A stretch of DNA of 64,000 bases. Origin: Comamonadaceae bacterium. Its GTDB lineage: Bacteria; Pseudomonadota; Gammaproteobacteria; Burkholderiales; Burkholderiaceae_C. The notes beneath the pieces are model-generated. The model was given only the letters and a program-made list of their open reading frames with translations. It was not told where the DNA came from and made no database searches. The stretch covers positions 62,001 to 126,000 of the forward strand of contig JAAFIW010000006.1 in NCBI GenBank assembly GCA_013297875.1, read 5' to 3'. This document shows, in pieces, positions 52,325 through 60,583 of the stretch. The position numbers were made by a program, and so were the translations under genes. The stretch's first letter is position 1. Each line of letters starts with the position of its first letter.

Positions 52325-52380
52325 TGCTATCTTGTTGATAGCTGCTTGAGCAGTCAATTTCTGGGTTGGGGGCTGATTTT
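52325..52380 (+). repeat. Dispersed ~55 bp repeat, copy 20
   Basis: TGCTATCTTGTTGATAGCTG then CTTGAGCAGTCAATTTCTGG and a final GGGGCTGATTTTC. Confidence 0.9.
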
Positions 52381-52468
52381 CGGGATAAGCTCCCCGCCAG
52401 ATTAGCTGCGATTGCGCCTGTTCCTGTTTTCGTGCGGCGCATCAGGATGAATACGATGAGCGTTCAGT

Positions 52469-52897
52469 TCACCCCACCAAACTATCTTGCAAAAGCAAAG
52501 CCGTAAACCCGGCCTGATCAAAGTGGTTATCGGTTGACAGGGCATATGTCAAACCGAGGTCTTGCATCACGACAAAGCTGGTGCAGTCGCACAGGCTCCA
52601 ATCCTTGTCCGGGCGTTGCTCAAACAGGCGCAGTGCCTTGTCCAACAAGGCTGCGTCGGCTGGAAGCACACGCACAGTAGGGTCGGCCAGCAGGGCACGC
52701 ATCAGGGCGGCTCCTTCGGCGCGTATACCTGTTTTAGACAGTGCGGCACCAATTTCCAGCACAACCGCGTGCGTGGTCACCAGATTCGTTTGGTTACGCT
52801 CGATTTCTGCCGCAAGCCAGGCGGCCTTCGCATGAAATTTATCGCGCTGCACGCACGGCGCAATGGCAAATCCGGTGTCGATGAACCAGGCAGCCAT
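52469..52897 (-). CDS. PIN-domain toxin
   Basis: 142 residues. WFIDTGFAIAPCVQRD, VVLEIGAALSK, DWSLCDCTSFVVMQD and YALSTDNHFDQAGF supply the PIN acidic residues (D-E-D-D). Here the third motif reads SLCDCTSF, the group close to VapC of the MNT/PIN type. Downstream of its antitoxin by 4 bases. Confidence 0.88.
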   Translation of the reverse strand: MAAWFIDTGFAIAPCVQRDKFHAKAAWLAAEIERNQTNLVTTHAVVLEIGAALSKTGIRAEGAALMRALLADPTVRVLPADAALLDKALRLFEQRPDKDWSLCDCTSFVVMQDLGLTYALSTDNHFDQAGFTALLLQDSLVG

Positions 52898-52901
52898 GTG
52901 C

Positions 52902-53123
52902 TCAGGGGTTGCGGATCTGGTCTTCGTAGCTCACCGAGTAGTCAGCCGGCAAATCCAGATTCATGGACAAAGCCGTCTGCAAAAATCCCCTGGGTGTTTT
53001 CGGCAAGGGCCGCACAATAACCTCTACTTCATCACCCGGCACCAAGCGGGCATCCGTCATGCGAATGCCGTGGTGGTCATCTACCCGGAGTTTTTCTGTA
53101 ATCACAGCATTCATGGCACCCAT
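52902..53123 (-). CDS. Antitoxin partner of the PIN toxin
   Basis: 73 residues; GGAGAA lies five bases before ATG 53123. ITEKLRVDDHHGIRMTDARLVPGDEVEVIVRPLP resembles an AbrB/DUF104-like swapped hairpin, and the end LDLPADYSVSYEDQIRNP is typical of small antitoxins before PIN genes. Family not certain. Confidence 0.65.
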   Translation of the reverse strand: MGAMNAVITEKLRVDDHHGIRMTDARLVPGDEVEVIVRPLPKTPRGFLQTALSMNLDLPADYSVSYEDQIRNP

Positions 53124-53178
53124 GTCGTTTCTCCACATCGCGGCAATGCCGTTGAGGCGATTATTGCAGGCGCATTTT

Positions 53179-53234
53179 TGCTACACATTCAATAGCTGCT
53201 TGAGCAGATAATTCTTGGGCTGAAGCCCGATTTA
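53179..53234 (+). repeat. Dispersed ~55 bp repeat, copy 21
   Basis: TTGCTACACATTCAATAGCT then GCTTGAGCAGATAATTCTTG and GGCTGAAGCCCGATTT; nearly full length. Confidence 0.9.
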
Positions 53235-53250
53235 TTCATCAATTCTCACC

Positions 53251-54102
53251 ATGAAGCATCTACGCACCACCTTTTTCATAGCCGCCTGCCTCTACACCGC
53301 CTCGGCCAGCGCCCAGACCCCTGAATCAGTTACTTTCCCCAGCCGCGACGGCACGGCGCTGACGGCCTGGTTGTTCAAGCCCACCAACCCCAACCTCGCC
53401 CACCGTGGCACCGTCGTGGCCTTGCACGGCTGTGGCGGTTTGTATGCCACCACCGGGCCGCGTGCGGGGCTGCTCAATGCACGGCATCAGGCGATGGCCA
53501 GCTTGCTCGTGGACGAGGGCTACCAGGTGCTGTTTCCCGACAGCCTGACGGCGCGGGGCGAAAAAGAGCTGTGCACGCAAAAAATCGGCACCCGCCGCAT
53601 TGACCAGACCGAGCGGCGCGCCGATGCCTTGGGTGCGCTGGCCTGGGTGGGTCAGCAGCCGTGGGCGAAAGATCAAAAAGTGGCGCTGCTGGGCTGGTCG
53701 CATGGTGGCAGTGCGGTGCTCTCGGCCACTGATGTGACGCGCGCCGATGTCAAGGCCACGCAGCCAGTGCCCGCAGTGGCCGTGGCGTTTTACCCCGGCT
53801 GCGCGGCGGCGCTGAAATCGGGTTACCAGCGCAGCACCCAGCTGGTGCTGATGCTGGGCGAAAAAGACGACTGGACCCCACCCGGCCCCTGCGTGGAACT
53901 GGGCAAACAGGTGGGTGCCGAGGTGAACCTGTATGCCGACAGTTACCACGACTTTGACAACCCCAGCGGCACGTTGCGCGTGCGCACGGATGTGCCCAAC
54001 GGCGTGAACCCGGGGCAGGGCGTGCACGTGGGCCCGAACCCGGTGGCGCGTGAGGCGGCTTATGCCAGGCTGCGGGTGCTGCTGCGCGAGGCGTTTCGGT
54101 AA
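53251..54102 (+). CDS. Secreted dienelactone-hydrolase-family protein
   Basis: 283 residues. Signal peptide (MKHLRTTFFIAACLYTASASA), then GTVVALHGCGGLY (oxyanion), nucleophile elbow LLGWSHGGSAVL with Ser, LMLGEKDDWTPPGP with Asp and SYHDFDNP with His. Normal length. Hydrolyses an ester or lactone in the periplasm; substrate unknown. Confidence 0.9.
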   Translation: MKHLRTTFFIAACLYTASASAQTPESVTFPSRDGTALTAWLFKPTNPNLAHRGTVVALHGCGGLYATTGPRAGLLNARHQAMASLLVDEGYQVLFPDSLTARGEKELCTQKIGTRRIDQTERRADALGALAWVGQQPWAKDQKVALLGWSHGGSAVLSATDVTRADVKATQPVPAVAVAFYPGCAAALKSGYQRSTQLVLMLGEKDDWTPPGPCVELGKQVGAEVNLYADSYHDFDNPSGTLRVRTDVPNGVNPGQGVHVGPNPVAREAAYARLRVLLREAFR

Positions 54103-54143
54103 GAAAACCCCTGAATAGACATACCCCCAGACGCCTACAAATT

Positions 54144-54221
54144 CGTCATTCCCGCGTAGGCGCGCGTAAGCGGGAATCCACCTTGGCGAGTTACAAACCT
54201 TGCCGTTTGCGGGAATGACGG
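54144..54221. repeat. dRS3-like hairpin repeat
   Basis: CGTCATTCCCGC at one end and GCGGGAATGACG at the other, with a further AAGCGGGAATCC inside. Same family as the interior of MITE copy 2. Confidence 0.7.
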
Positions 54222-54247
54222 TCAGAGACCACATATCTAAACCTGGA

Positions 54248-54291
54248 GTAGCCCATATATTCATTGCTCAAGCAGCTATCAAAGTCGCAGC
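54248..54291 (-). repeat. Dispersed ~55 bp repeat, copy 22
   Basis: GTAGCCCATATATTCATTGC then TCAAGCAGCTATCAAAGTCG. Confidence 0.88.
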
Positions 54292-54303
54292 AATTACTTG
54301 AGG

Positions 54304-54888
54304 TCAATCTGCCAGGCGCAGTAGCCGCCCCAGCGCCCGGTCTTCAATGCCTTGTGTTTTCAGGGCGGCAAAGGTCTGCCGCGCGTAGTCCAGGGTGCTG
54401 CCGTAGCAGCCACTGGCATGCAGCAGGATCTGGCGGTATTGGGCGTCGGTCAGGTGCCCGGTGTATTGGGGGTTGTCGCGTGACAAGGTGAAGGCCAGGG
54501 CCTCCACCGTGCCGGCAGCCGTCTTGCAGGCGACCCAGCGCGGCATATACACGTCGCTGACCATTTCGCGTTGCCACAGGCGGGTGAGTACCTGCTGGCC
54601 GTGCTGCGCGGGCACACGAAACGCCTGGCCATGGCAGCTGCCGCCGGCCAGCAAGCCAAACACCAAGCCGGGGCGCTCGGGTGTGCCACGGTACACCCGG
54701 CTCCACATGCACAGCGCCCGGTGCCAGCCGTGCACATGCGCGTCCAGCCGCTGGGCGTAGTCAAACTCGGTTTTCCAGATCAGCGAGGCATAGCCAAACA
54801 ACCACAGGTCTTGCTGGCCTCCCCAGTGAGTCAGCGCGTTTGCCAGCTTGGTTTGGGCGTCGCCGGGCAGGGCTTCAGGAATCGTCAT
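54304..54888 (-). CDS. ChaC-like gamma-glutamylcyclotransferase
   Basis: 194 residues. LWLFGYASLIWKTEFDYAQRLDAHVHGWHRALCMWSRVYRGTPERPGLVFGL is the ChaC signature (GYGSL-type substrate loop, here GYASL). ChaC enzymes cleave glutathione to 5-oxoproline and Cys-Gly. The catalytic Glu was not pinned down. Solitary. Confidence 0.88.
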   Translation of the reverse strand: MTIPEALPGDAQTKLANALTHWGGQQDLWLFGYASLIWKTEFDYAQRLDAHVHGWHRALCMWSRVYRGTPERPGLVFGLLAGGSCHGQAFRVPAQHGQQVLTRLWQREMVSDVYMPRWVACKTAAGTVEALAFTLSRDNPQYTGHLTDAQYRQILLHASGCYGSTLDYARQTFAALKTQGIEDRALGRLLRLAD

Positions 54889-54932
54889 GCCCCGAATTTA
54901 CAATCAGCCCACTATATTTTTTGGAGTGCTGG

Positions 54933-55472
54933 ATGAATATGCAAGACGACGACAACACCGGTGTGGCATTGGGCGTGGTGTTAGGTGTGATCGCCCTGGT
55001 GATCGCTTTGGTGATTGGCGTGGTGCTGTACCTGCGTGGTGGCAAGGCACCGGCACCCAAGGCACCGGTGGTAGCTGCTGCCACGGCACCGGTGGTAGCT
55101 GCTGCCACTGCACCGGCCGCCGCAGCGGCAGGCCCAGCGGCCGATGCAGCCAGTGTCACGGTGGAAAACGGGGTGGTGAAGTTTTACTTTGCCAGCGGAA
55201 AAGCCGATGTGGCGGCCGGTGGCAATGCCGCGCTGGCCGATGTGGTCAAGGCGGTGGCTGCAGGCAAAACAGCCGTGATCAGCGGCTTTCATGACGCCAC
55301 GGGCGACCCGGCCAAAAATGCCGAGCTGGCCAAGCTGCGCGCCTTTGCCGTGCGCGATGCGCTCAAGGCCCTGGGCGTGCCCGAAAACAAAGTGACACTT
55401 AAAAAACCTGAACAAATGCAGGCCAGCGGCTCTAACGCCCAGGCTCGGCGCGTGGAAGTGGCGGTTCAGTAG
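54933..55472 (+). CDS. Small OmpA-family protein with membrane anchor
   Basis: 179 residues from ATG 54933. One membrane helix (GVALGVVLGVIALVIALVIGVVLYL), an Ala/Pro/Val linker with a twice-repeated VVAAATAP unit, and a C-terminal OmpA-like peptidoglycan-binding domain (VKFYFASGKADVAAGG ... ISGFHDATGDPAKNAELAKLRAFAVRDALKALGV ... ARRVEVAV). Likely envelope anchor. Same strand as a small membrane protein 60 bases downstream. Confidence 0.87.
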   Translation: MNMQDDDNTGVALGVVLGVIALVIALVIGVVLYLRGGKAPAPKAPVVAAATAPVVAAATAPAAAAAGPAADAASVTVENGVVKFYFASGKADVAAGGNAALADVVKAVAAGKTAVISGFHDATGDPAKNAELAKLRAFAVRDALKALGVPENKVTLKKPEQMQASGSNAQARRVEVAVQ

Positions 55473-55532
55473 CCGCACTGCGCCGTATGCCAGCTTGCGC
55501 TGGCTTCAAGCGATGTTTTCAGGAGGTTTTTC

Positions 55533-55796
55533 ATGAGCAAGGATCAAGGGCAAGGCCCGTCGTTGGCGGTGTGGGTTCTGTTTGGTGTGATCGCCACGGC
55601 CGTGGTTTTTGGAATTGGCTGGTGGATACAGCAACCGGCCAAGCCACCGGCACAAGCCGTGCAGCCCAAGCCGGTGCCGAAGGTGGACCCATTTGCCGCC
55701 GCGGCATCGGGGCCCAAAGTGGTGGGGCAAAGCGGCTTCAGCCTGGGCCCTGCGCCGGCACCTGCGGCCTCAGCGGCCAGCCAGCCCCGGCCGTAA
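55533..55796 (+). CDS. Small single-pass membrane protein
   Basis: 87 residues, GGAGG six to eleven bases before the ATG. One helix (SLAVWVLFGVIATAVVFGIGWWIQ) and a Pro/Ala-rich tail. Not recognised. Its position after the OmpA-like gene suggests a shared envelope role. Confidence 0.7.
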   Translation: MSKDQGQGPSLAVWVLFGVIATAVVFGIGWWIQQPAKPPAQAVQPKPVPKVDPFAAAASGPKVVGQSGFSLGPAPAPAASAASQPRP

Positions 55797-55952
55797 CAGC
55801 GCTACAGCGCGTCAGTTGCCACAGCCACGTGGCTTGCAGGGCCTACCCAGACCGAAAAAAATAGCCCGAGCGGTGCGGGTACAGAAGAGTTACATCGTCT
55901 ACCATGCAGAAGTAACAAAATTACCAACCGCACAGCCGTGTGGTCATTCGTC

Positions 55953-57818
55953 ATGAACCTGCACCCCACCCTTGCCGCCGTCACCCGGCGTATCCAGTCG
56001 CGCAGCGCCCCCACGCGCAGCGCCTACCTGCAACGCCTGCACCAAGCCGCAGGCCGCGACCGCGGCTCTGACCGCCTGGGTTGCGCCAACGTGGCCCACG
56101 CCGTGGCCGGCATGCCGGCCAACGACAAGCTGCGCATCGTGGTGGAGCGGGCGCCCAACATCGCCATCGTCACCTCGTACAACGACATGCTGTCGGCCCA
56201 TGTGCCGTATGCCAGCTACCCCGCGCTCATCAAAGACGAAGCCCACCGCCGGGGTGCCACCGCGCAGGTGGCTGGCGGCGTGCCCGCCATGTGCGACGGC
56301 GTGACCCAGGGCACGCCCGGAATGGAGCTGAGCCTGTTCAGCCGCGACGTGATCGCCATGGCCACCGCCGTGGCGCTGAGCCACGACATGTTTGATGCCG
56401 CGCTGCTGCTGGGCGTGTGCGACAAGATCGTGCCCGGCCTGTTGATTGGGGCGCTGCATTTCGGCCATCTGCCCACGGTGTTTTTGCCCGCCGGGCCCAT
56501 GGGCAGCGGCCTGTCGAATAGCGCCAAAGCCAAGGTGCGCGAGCAGGCTGCGCAAGGCCTGGTGGGGCGCGACGCGTTGCTTGAAAGCGAAATGCAGGCC
56601 TACCACGCCCCCGGCACCTGCACTTTTTACGGCACGGCTAACAGCAACCAGATGCTGCTGGAAGCCATGGGCCTGCATGTGCCTGGCACCGCATTCGTCA
56701 ATCCTGGTGGGCCGCTGCGCGAAGCGCTTACGCGCGAGGCCGTGCGCACTGTTTTGGCTTGCGCGAATAAGGCCGATCACCGGCCGATCGGTCTGATCGT
56801 GGACGAACGCGCCATCGTGAACGCCATGGCGGCACTGCTGGCCACGGGTGGCTCCACCAATCACCTGATTCATTGGGTGGCGGTGGCGCGCTCGGCGGGC
56901 ATCACCATTGACTGGGATGACTTTGCCGCCCTGTCCGCCGTCGTGCCGCTGCTGGCCCGCGTCTACCCCAACGGCAGCGCCGACGTGAACCAGTTCCAGG
57001 CCGCAGGCGGGCCGGGCTATGTGCTGGGCGAATTGCTCGACGCAGGCCTGATGCATGCCGACGTGCTGACTGTGCGTCCCGGCGGCATCCGCGAGTTCAC
57101 CCGCATCCCTGTCTTTCTCCCTCTCCCGCCTGAGGGAGAGAGCAGGGGTGAGGGCTCTTCGCGCGTCGATGCGCCACTCACCTGGCAAGACCCCGGCGAG
57201 TCAAAAGACGACACCGTCCTGCGCCCCCCGTCTGCCCCCTTCAGCCCCACCGGCGGTTTGAAGCTCCTGCGTGGCAACCTGGGTCGCAGCGTTATCAAAA
57301 CCTCGTCTGTGCCCGACGACCGCCACATCATCCAAGCCCCGGCCCGTGTGTTCGACTCGCAAGAAGCGCTGTTGGCCGCTTTTAACGCCGGCGAGTTGGC
57401 GCACGACGGTGTGTTTGTCGTGCGCTGGCAAGGCCCGCAAGCCAACGGCATGCCCGAGCTGCACAAACTCACGCCGCCGCTGGCCGTGCTGCAGGGCCAG
57501 GGTTTCAAAGTGGCGCTGGTGACCGATGGCCGCATGAGCGGTGCATCCGGCAAAGTGCCCGCTGCCATTCACGTGTCGCCCGAGGCTGCCGCGGGTGGCC
57601 CGCTGGCCAAGCTGCGCGATGGTGACGTCGTGCGGGTCGATGCCGACACCGGCAGCCTGCAGGCCCTGGTGCCCGACGACGAATGGGCCGCCCGGCCGCT
57701 GGCCCTGATACCGCCCGACCAGGCTGAAGCCAACGGCCTGGGCCTGGGCCGTGATCTGTTTGCCGGCATGCGGCGCAACGCCCTGGTGGCAGAAGAAGGA
57801 GCTTGTTCATGGCTGTAA
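55953..57818 (+). CDS. edd: Phosphogluconate dehydratase Edd
   Basis: 621 residues from ATG 55953. First enzyme of the Entner-Doudoroff pathway (6-phosphogluconate to KDPG). Fe-S and active-site blocks: [85 protein letters not shown] and [23 protein letters not shown]. About 17 residues ([17 protein letters not shown], nt 57106-57162) come from an in-frame hairpin repeat. The edd stop overlaps the eda start. Confidence 0.96.
   Translation: MNLHPTLAAVTRRIQSRSAPTRSAYLQRLHQAAGRDRGSDRLGCANVAHAVAGMPANDKLRIVVERAPNIAIVTSYNDMLSAHVPYASYPALIKDEAHRRGATAQVAGGVPAMCDGVTQGTPGMELSLFSRDVIAMATAVALSHDMFDAALLLGVCDKIVPGLLIGALHFGHLPTVFLPAGPMGSGLSNSAKAKVREQAAQGLVGRDALLESEMQAYHAPGTCTFYGTANSNQMLLEAMGLHVPGTAFVNPGGPLREALTREAVRTVLACANKADHRPIGLIVDERAIVNAMAALLATGGSTNHLIHWVAVARSAGITIDWDDFAALSAVVPLLARVYPNGSADVNQFQAAGGPGYVLGELLDAGLMHADVLTVRPGGIREFTRIPVFLPLPPEGESRGEGSSRVDAPLTWQDPGESKDDTVLRPPSAPFSPTGGLKLLRGNLGRSVIKTSSVPDDRHIIQAPARVFDSQEALLAAFNAGELAHDGVFVVRWQGPQANGMPELHKLTPPLAVLQGQGFKVALVTDGRMSGASGKVPAAIHVSPEAAAGGPLAKLRDGDVVRVDADTGSLQALVPDDEWAARPLALIPPDQAEANGLGLGRDLFAGMRRNALVAEEGACSWL
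57106..57162 (+). repeat. In-frame CTCTCCC/GGGAGAG hairpin repeat inside edd
   Basis: CTCCCTCTCCCGCCTGAGGG then AGAGAGCAGGGGTGAGGGCT, the coding-strand form of a well-spread proteobacterial hairpin repeat, translated as [14 protein letters not shown]. Confidence 0.78.
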
Positions 57819-58450
57819 ACCCAAGCAACTTGACCGCCCTGCAGGTGATGCAGGACGCACCGGTGATCCCCGTCATCGTGCTGCACGAGGTAGCCCACGC
57901 CGTGCCTCTGGCCCACGCCTTGGTGGCTGGCGGCATCCGCATGCTGGAAGTCACGCTACGCACCCCGCAAGCCCTGGCCTGCATCGAAGCCATTGCCCGC
58001 CAGGTGCCCGAAGCCGTGGTTGGTGCCGGCACCTTACTCAGCGCCGCAGACGCCCGCAGCAGCCACGCCGCCGGTGCCCGCTTCGCCGTCAGCCCCGGAT
58101 ACACCGATGCCTTGAGCCAAGCCTGTCGTGACCTGCGCCTGCCTTTGCTGCCAGGCGTGGCCACGAGCAGCGAAATCATGGCTGCGCGTGATGCAGGCCA
58201 CCACGAGCTGAAGTTCTTCCCGGCGGTGCAAGCCGGTGGCTTACCGCTGCTCAAAGCCTGGCAAGGCCCGTTTGGCGATGTGCGCTTTTGCCCCACAGGC
58301 GGTATCACCGAAGACAGCGCCCCGCAGTTTCTAGCCCTGTCCAATGTGGTCTGCGTCGGCGGCTCGTGGCTGGTGCCGGCTGAGGCGCTGGCGGCGGGGG
58401 ATTGGGGGCGGATCACGCAGCTGGCGGCGCGGGCGAGGGGCTTGCGGTGA
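57809..58450 (+). CDS. eda: KDPG/KHG aldolase Eda
   Basis: 213 residues from ATG 57809, overlapping the edd stop. Second Entner-Doudoroff enzyme: cleaves KDPG to pyruvate and glyceraldehyde-3-phosphate. [32 protein letters not shown] (Glu), [20 protein letters not shown] with the Schiff-base Lys, and RFCPTGGI are the conserved sites. Confidence 0.96.
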   Translation: MAVNPSNLTALQVMQDAPVIPVIVLHEVAHAVPLAHALVAGGIRMLEVTLRTPQALACIEAIARQVPEAVVGAGTLLSAADARSSHAAGARFAVSPGYTDALSQACRDLRLPLLPGVATSSEIMAARDAGHHELKFFPAVQAGGLPLLKAWQGPFGDVRFCPTGGITEDSAPQFLALSNVVCVGGSWLVPAEALAAGDWGRITQLAARARGLR

Positions 58451-58457
58451 ATCTGTG

Positions 58458-58513
58458 CGCTACTGAATTTATAGCTGCTTGAGCAATGAATCTATGGGCT
58501 GATAGCCAATTTC
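58458..58513 (+). repeat. Dispersed ~55 bp repeat, copy 23
   Basis: GCGCTACTGAATTTATAGCT then GCTTGAGCAATGAATCTATG and GGCTGATAGCCAATTTC. It lies at the truncation point of the ADP-ribosylglycohydrolase remnant. Confidence 0.9.
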
Positions 58514-58619
58514 ACTGAAAAGTGGCTGCCTGGGCACGCTCCACCGAAATGCCGACGGCGTCACCACAGGCCAAGCCGAGCAGGCAGCCTTTGTATCGGT
58601 CGTCCAGTGAGATGTTCAT
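58512..58619 (-). pseudogene. N-terminal stump of an ADP-ribosylglycohydrolase (DraG type)
   Basis: 35 codons from ATG 58619: DDRYKGCLLGLACGDAVGIS is the classical start of ADP-ribosylglycohydrolases (DR.RGCLLGLAVGDA.G). It stops at a TGA where the dispersed repeat begins; the other ~280 residues are gone. It starts 30 bases after the crystallin-J1-type gene on the same strand, so it was the last gene of the NAD/ADP-ribose operon. Confidence 0.75.
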
Positions 58620-58649
58620 TGCATTCAGCTAAATCGTTTGTACTGACCG

Positions 58650-59003
58650 CTAAGGTTCAACACCAAAGCGCCGGGTCACTTCAATCAGCCCCACGATGTT
58701 GCTGTTCAGCTCATCCAGTTCTTCGGCGGGGATCCACCACTCGGTGTGGTGTCCGCCGCCAACCTGGTGGATGGGGTAACGATCGATGAATGTTCTCAGC
58801 ACCTCAAAGCGCGTGACAAACCCCTGCCCGCTGGCTGGGACATTCCAGTCACGGGCAATCTCGATGGCGTACTGCTCATTGGTGACGGGGTAAAAAATGG
58901 GTTGTTCAGGTAGTCTGGCGGGCCAACGCTTGAACCCACTGGCTTCGACCAAGGCCCATTCTTGGGGGCTGGTGGGGCGATACAAAGTCACTGTGTTTTT
59001 CAT
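58650..59003 (-). CDS. ADP-ribosylation/crystallin J1-type protein
   Basis: 117 residues from ATG 59003. VTLYRPTSPQEWALVEASGFKRWPARLPEQPIFYPVTNEQYAIEIARDWN and FVTRFEVLRTFIDRY, EWWIPAEELDELNSNIVGLIEV match the small family usually labelled ADP-ribosylation/crystallin J1. It is too short to be a full ADP-ribosylglycohydrolase. Follows kptA by 5 bases, so co-translated. Confidence 0.8.
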   Translation of the reverse strand: MKNTVTLYRPTSPQEWALVEASGFKRWPARLPEQPIFYPVTNEQYAIEIARDWNVPASGQGFVTRFEVLRTFIDRYPIHQVGGGHHTEWWIPAEELDELNSNIVGLIEVTRRFGVEP

Positions 59004-59008
59004 GTTGT

Positions 59009-59596
59009 TTATGCCTGTGAATCCGTCAAAGGCATCACACGCAGGTACTCCGCCGGCACCCCCTCGGTCAGCCACACGGCATTCGCCGACACATAAAACA
59101 CATGGCCGTCGGCGTGCATGCGCGCAGCATCGATCTGCAACATCACCAGCTCGCCATATCGCATACCCACGGCACTTGCAACCTGGGTGTCGGTCGTCAG
59201 GTGCACATGGTGGCGGGCGCGTTTGCTCAGGCCTTCGCGTTGTATCGCGGCCAAAAACCGGTGTGCTGTGCCGTGGAATAAAACCGGTGGCGGCACCTGG
59301 GCTGGCAGGCCCAGATCCACGTTCACCGAGTGGCCCTGGTTGGCACGGATGCGTTGCCCATCGTCGCTGATGGCAAAGCGTTGCTTGTCGCTGGCCAGCA
59401 CGACTTGTTGAACCAAATCAGCGGTCAAATGCTGCCCCGCTGAAGCGGCTTTGGCGACCAGCTCATCCAGCGGCACCCAGCCTGCGGCGTCCAGGTTCAG
59501 GCCAATCAGGCCAGGGTTGTGCCGCAGCACCAGGCTCATGAACTTGCTGGCGGCCGTGAGGCTTTTTGTTGGTTTTGCGTCTTGTTTGTTGTTCAT
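59009..59596 (-). CDS. kptA: RNA 2'-phosphotransferase KptA/Tpt1
   Basis: 195 residues. SKFMSLVLRHNPGLIGLNLDAAGWVPLDELV is the Tpt1 N-terminal lobe; RFAISDDGQRIRANQGHSV, LFHGTAHRFLAAIQREGLSKRARHHVHLT form the NAD-binding lobe with the conserved Arg-His-Arg-Arg set. Transfers a 2'-phosphate from RNA to NAD+, making ADP-ribose 1'',2''-cyclic phosphate. Bacteria lack the tRNA splicing that needs it, so the substrate here is open. Confidence 0.95.
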   Translation of the reverse strand: MNNKQDAKPTKSLTAASKFMSLVLRHNPGLIGLNLDAAGWVPLDELVAKAASAGQHLTADLVQQVVLASDKQRFAISDDGQRIRANQGHSVNVDLGLPAQVPPPVLFHGTAHRFLAAIQREGLSKRARHHVHLTTDTQVASAVGMRYGELVMLQIDAARMHADGHVFYVSANAVWLTEGVPAEYLRVMPLTDSQA

Positions 59597-59635
59597 TTTT
59601 CTCTCTCCATTACTTGTTAATTTTTTTCTTCTTCA

Positions 59636-60583
59636 TCACACCACCAGACAACCCTGCCGGTCCGACACCTCAACCCACGCTTCCATGCCAGCGGTGAAGC
59701 GCAAGAAGTCGTTTTCCATGCCGTCCGAAAAGATCACGCCACTATCTGGCATTCGGGAGCGCAGCTTCAAGGGCGACTGAGTGGTCACCTGGCCGTAAAC
59801 CAGCTCGGTGCTGGAGTGGTGGCTGGGAAACGGCTCGCGCACGGCAAAGGTCAGGTGTGGCGCGTCCCAAGGCTGAGCCTCGTAGACCGGTGCCCCGCGT
59901 GACCCGACCGCATGGGCGATGCCCAGGGAACCTGTGACGACGCTTCGCAACCAGGCGGTAGACCCCAGGCCCGTGGACACGATCACACCTGAGGACGACT
60001 GCGCTTCATGCTGCTCGCCCCACTGCAGGTCGTACAGCGCCGAGCTGTGCGAGCGTGGGCCTATGAACAGGTCGTTCACGGCGCGCAGCACCTGGCCGTC
60101 TGACAAACGGGCCTGGGCAATGGTCACCGTGCGGGTGGGCCGCTTGTCTTGCGCGATGTCGGGTAGCAGCGAACGCAGGTGAGCCGGCTCAAACGGCAGC
60201 AGCACACCATCCCATCGGCGGGGCTCGGGGTTCACACCCACCAGCGGTTGGCCTTGCAGGTACTTCATGGTGTTGGCCACCAGACCGTCCTGGCCCAGGG
60301 CCAGCACGATGTCGTCGGGTGCAAACACATAGTTGGGCAGAAAGCTACGGTCAATCAGCTGGTAGCGTCCCCATGCTTGAAGTGCTTCGACCGTCTGGTG
60401 CAAGGCTTCGGCATAGGCCGCGTTTTCACGCAGGTAGTCCGAAAAGTCGGCACCCAAATGCTCAATGTAGAAGCGGGCCTGATCCAGCGTGTGGTGGCGC
60501 ACCACCAGCTCTTGCAAGCGGGTAGACCGGGTGACCAGTACCAGCTTGCGTTCGCTGCCACTATTGTTTATTGCCGCGCTCAC
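59636..60583 (-). CDS. NAD kinase-like protein with variant GQDG motif
   Basis: 315 residues. Start shared with the end of the SPFH gene. FAPDDIVLALGQDGLVANTM corresponds to the GGDGT site of NAD kinases (here GQDGL), PLVGVNPEPRRWDGVLLPF to the following strand, AVNDLFIGPRSHSSALYDLQ to the NE/D-S block and SSGVIVSTGLGSTAWLRSV to the third block. May phosphorylate NAD or a related dinucleotide; the changed loop makes activity uncertain. Confidence 0.83.
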   Translation of the reverse strand: MSAAINNSGSERKLVLVTRSTRLQELVVRHHTLDQARFYIEHLGADFSDYLRENAAYAEALHQTVEALQAWGRYQLIDRSFLPNYVFAPDDIVLALGQDGLVANTMKYLQGQPLVGVNPEPRRWDGVLLPFEPAHLRSLLPDIAQDKRPTRTVTIAQARLSDGQVLRAVNDLFIGPRSHSSALYDLQWGEQHEAQSSSGVIVSTGLGSTAWLRSVVTGSLGIAHAVGSRGAPVYEAQPWDAPHLTFAVREPFPSHHSSTELVYGQVTTQSPLKLRSRMPDSGVIFSDGMENDFLRFTAGMEAWVEVSDRQGCLVV

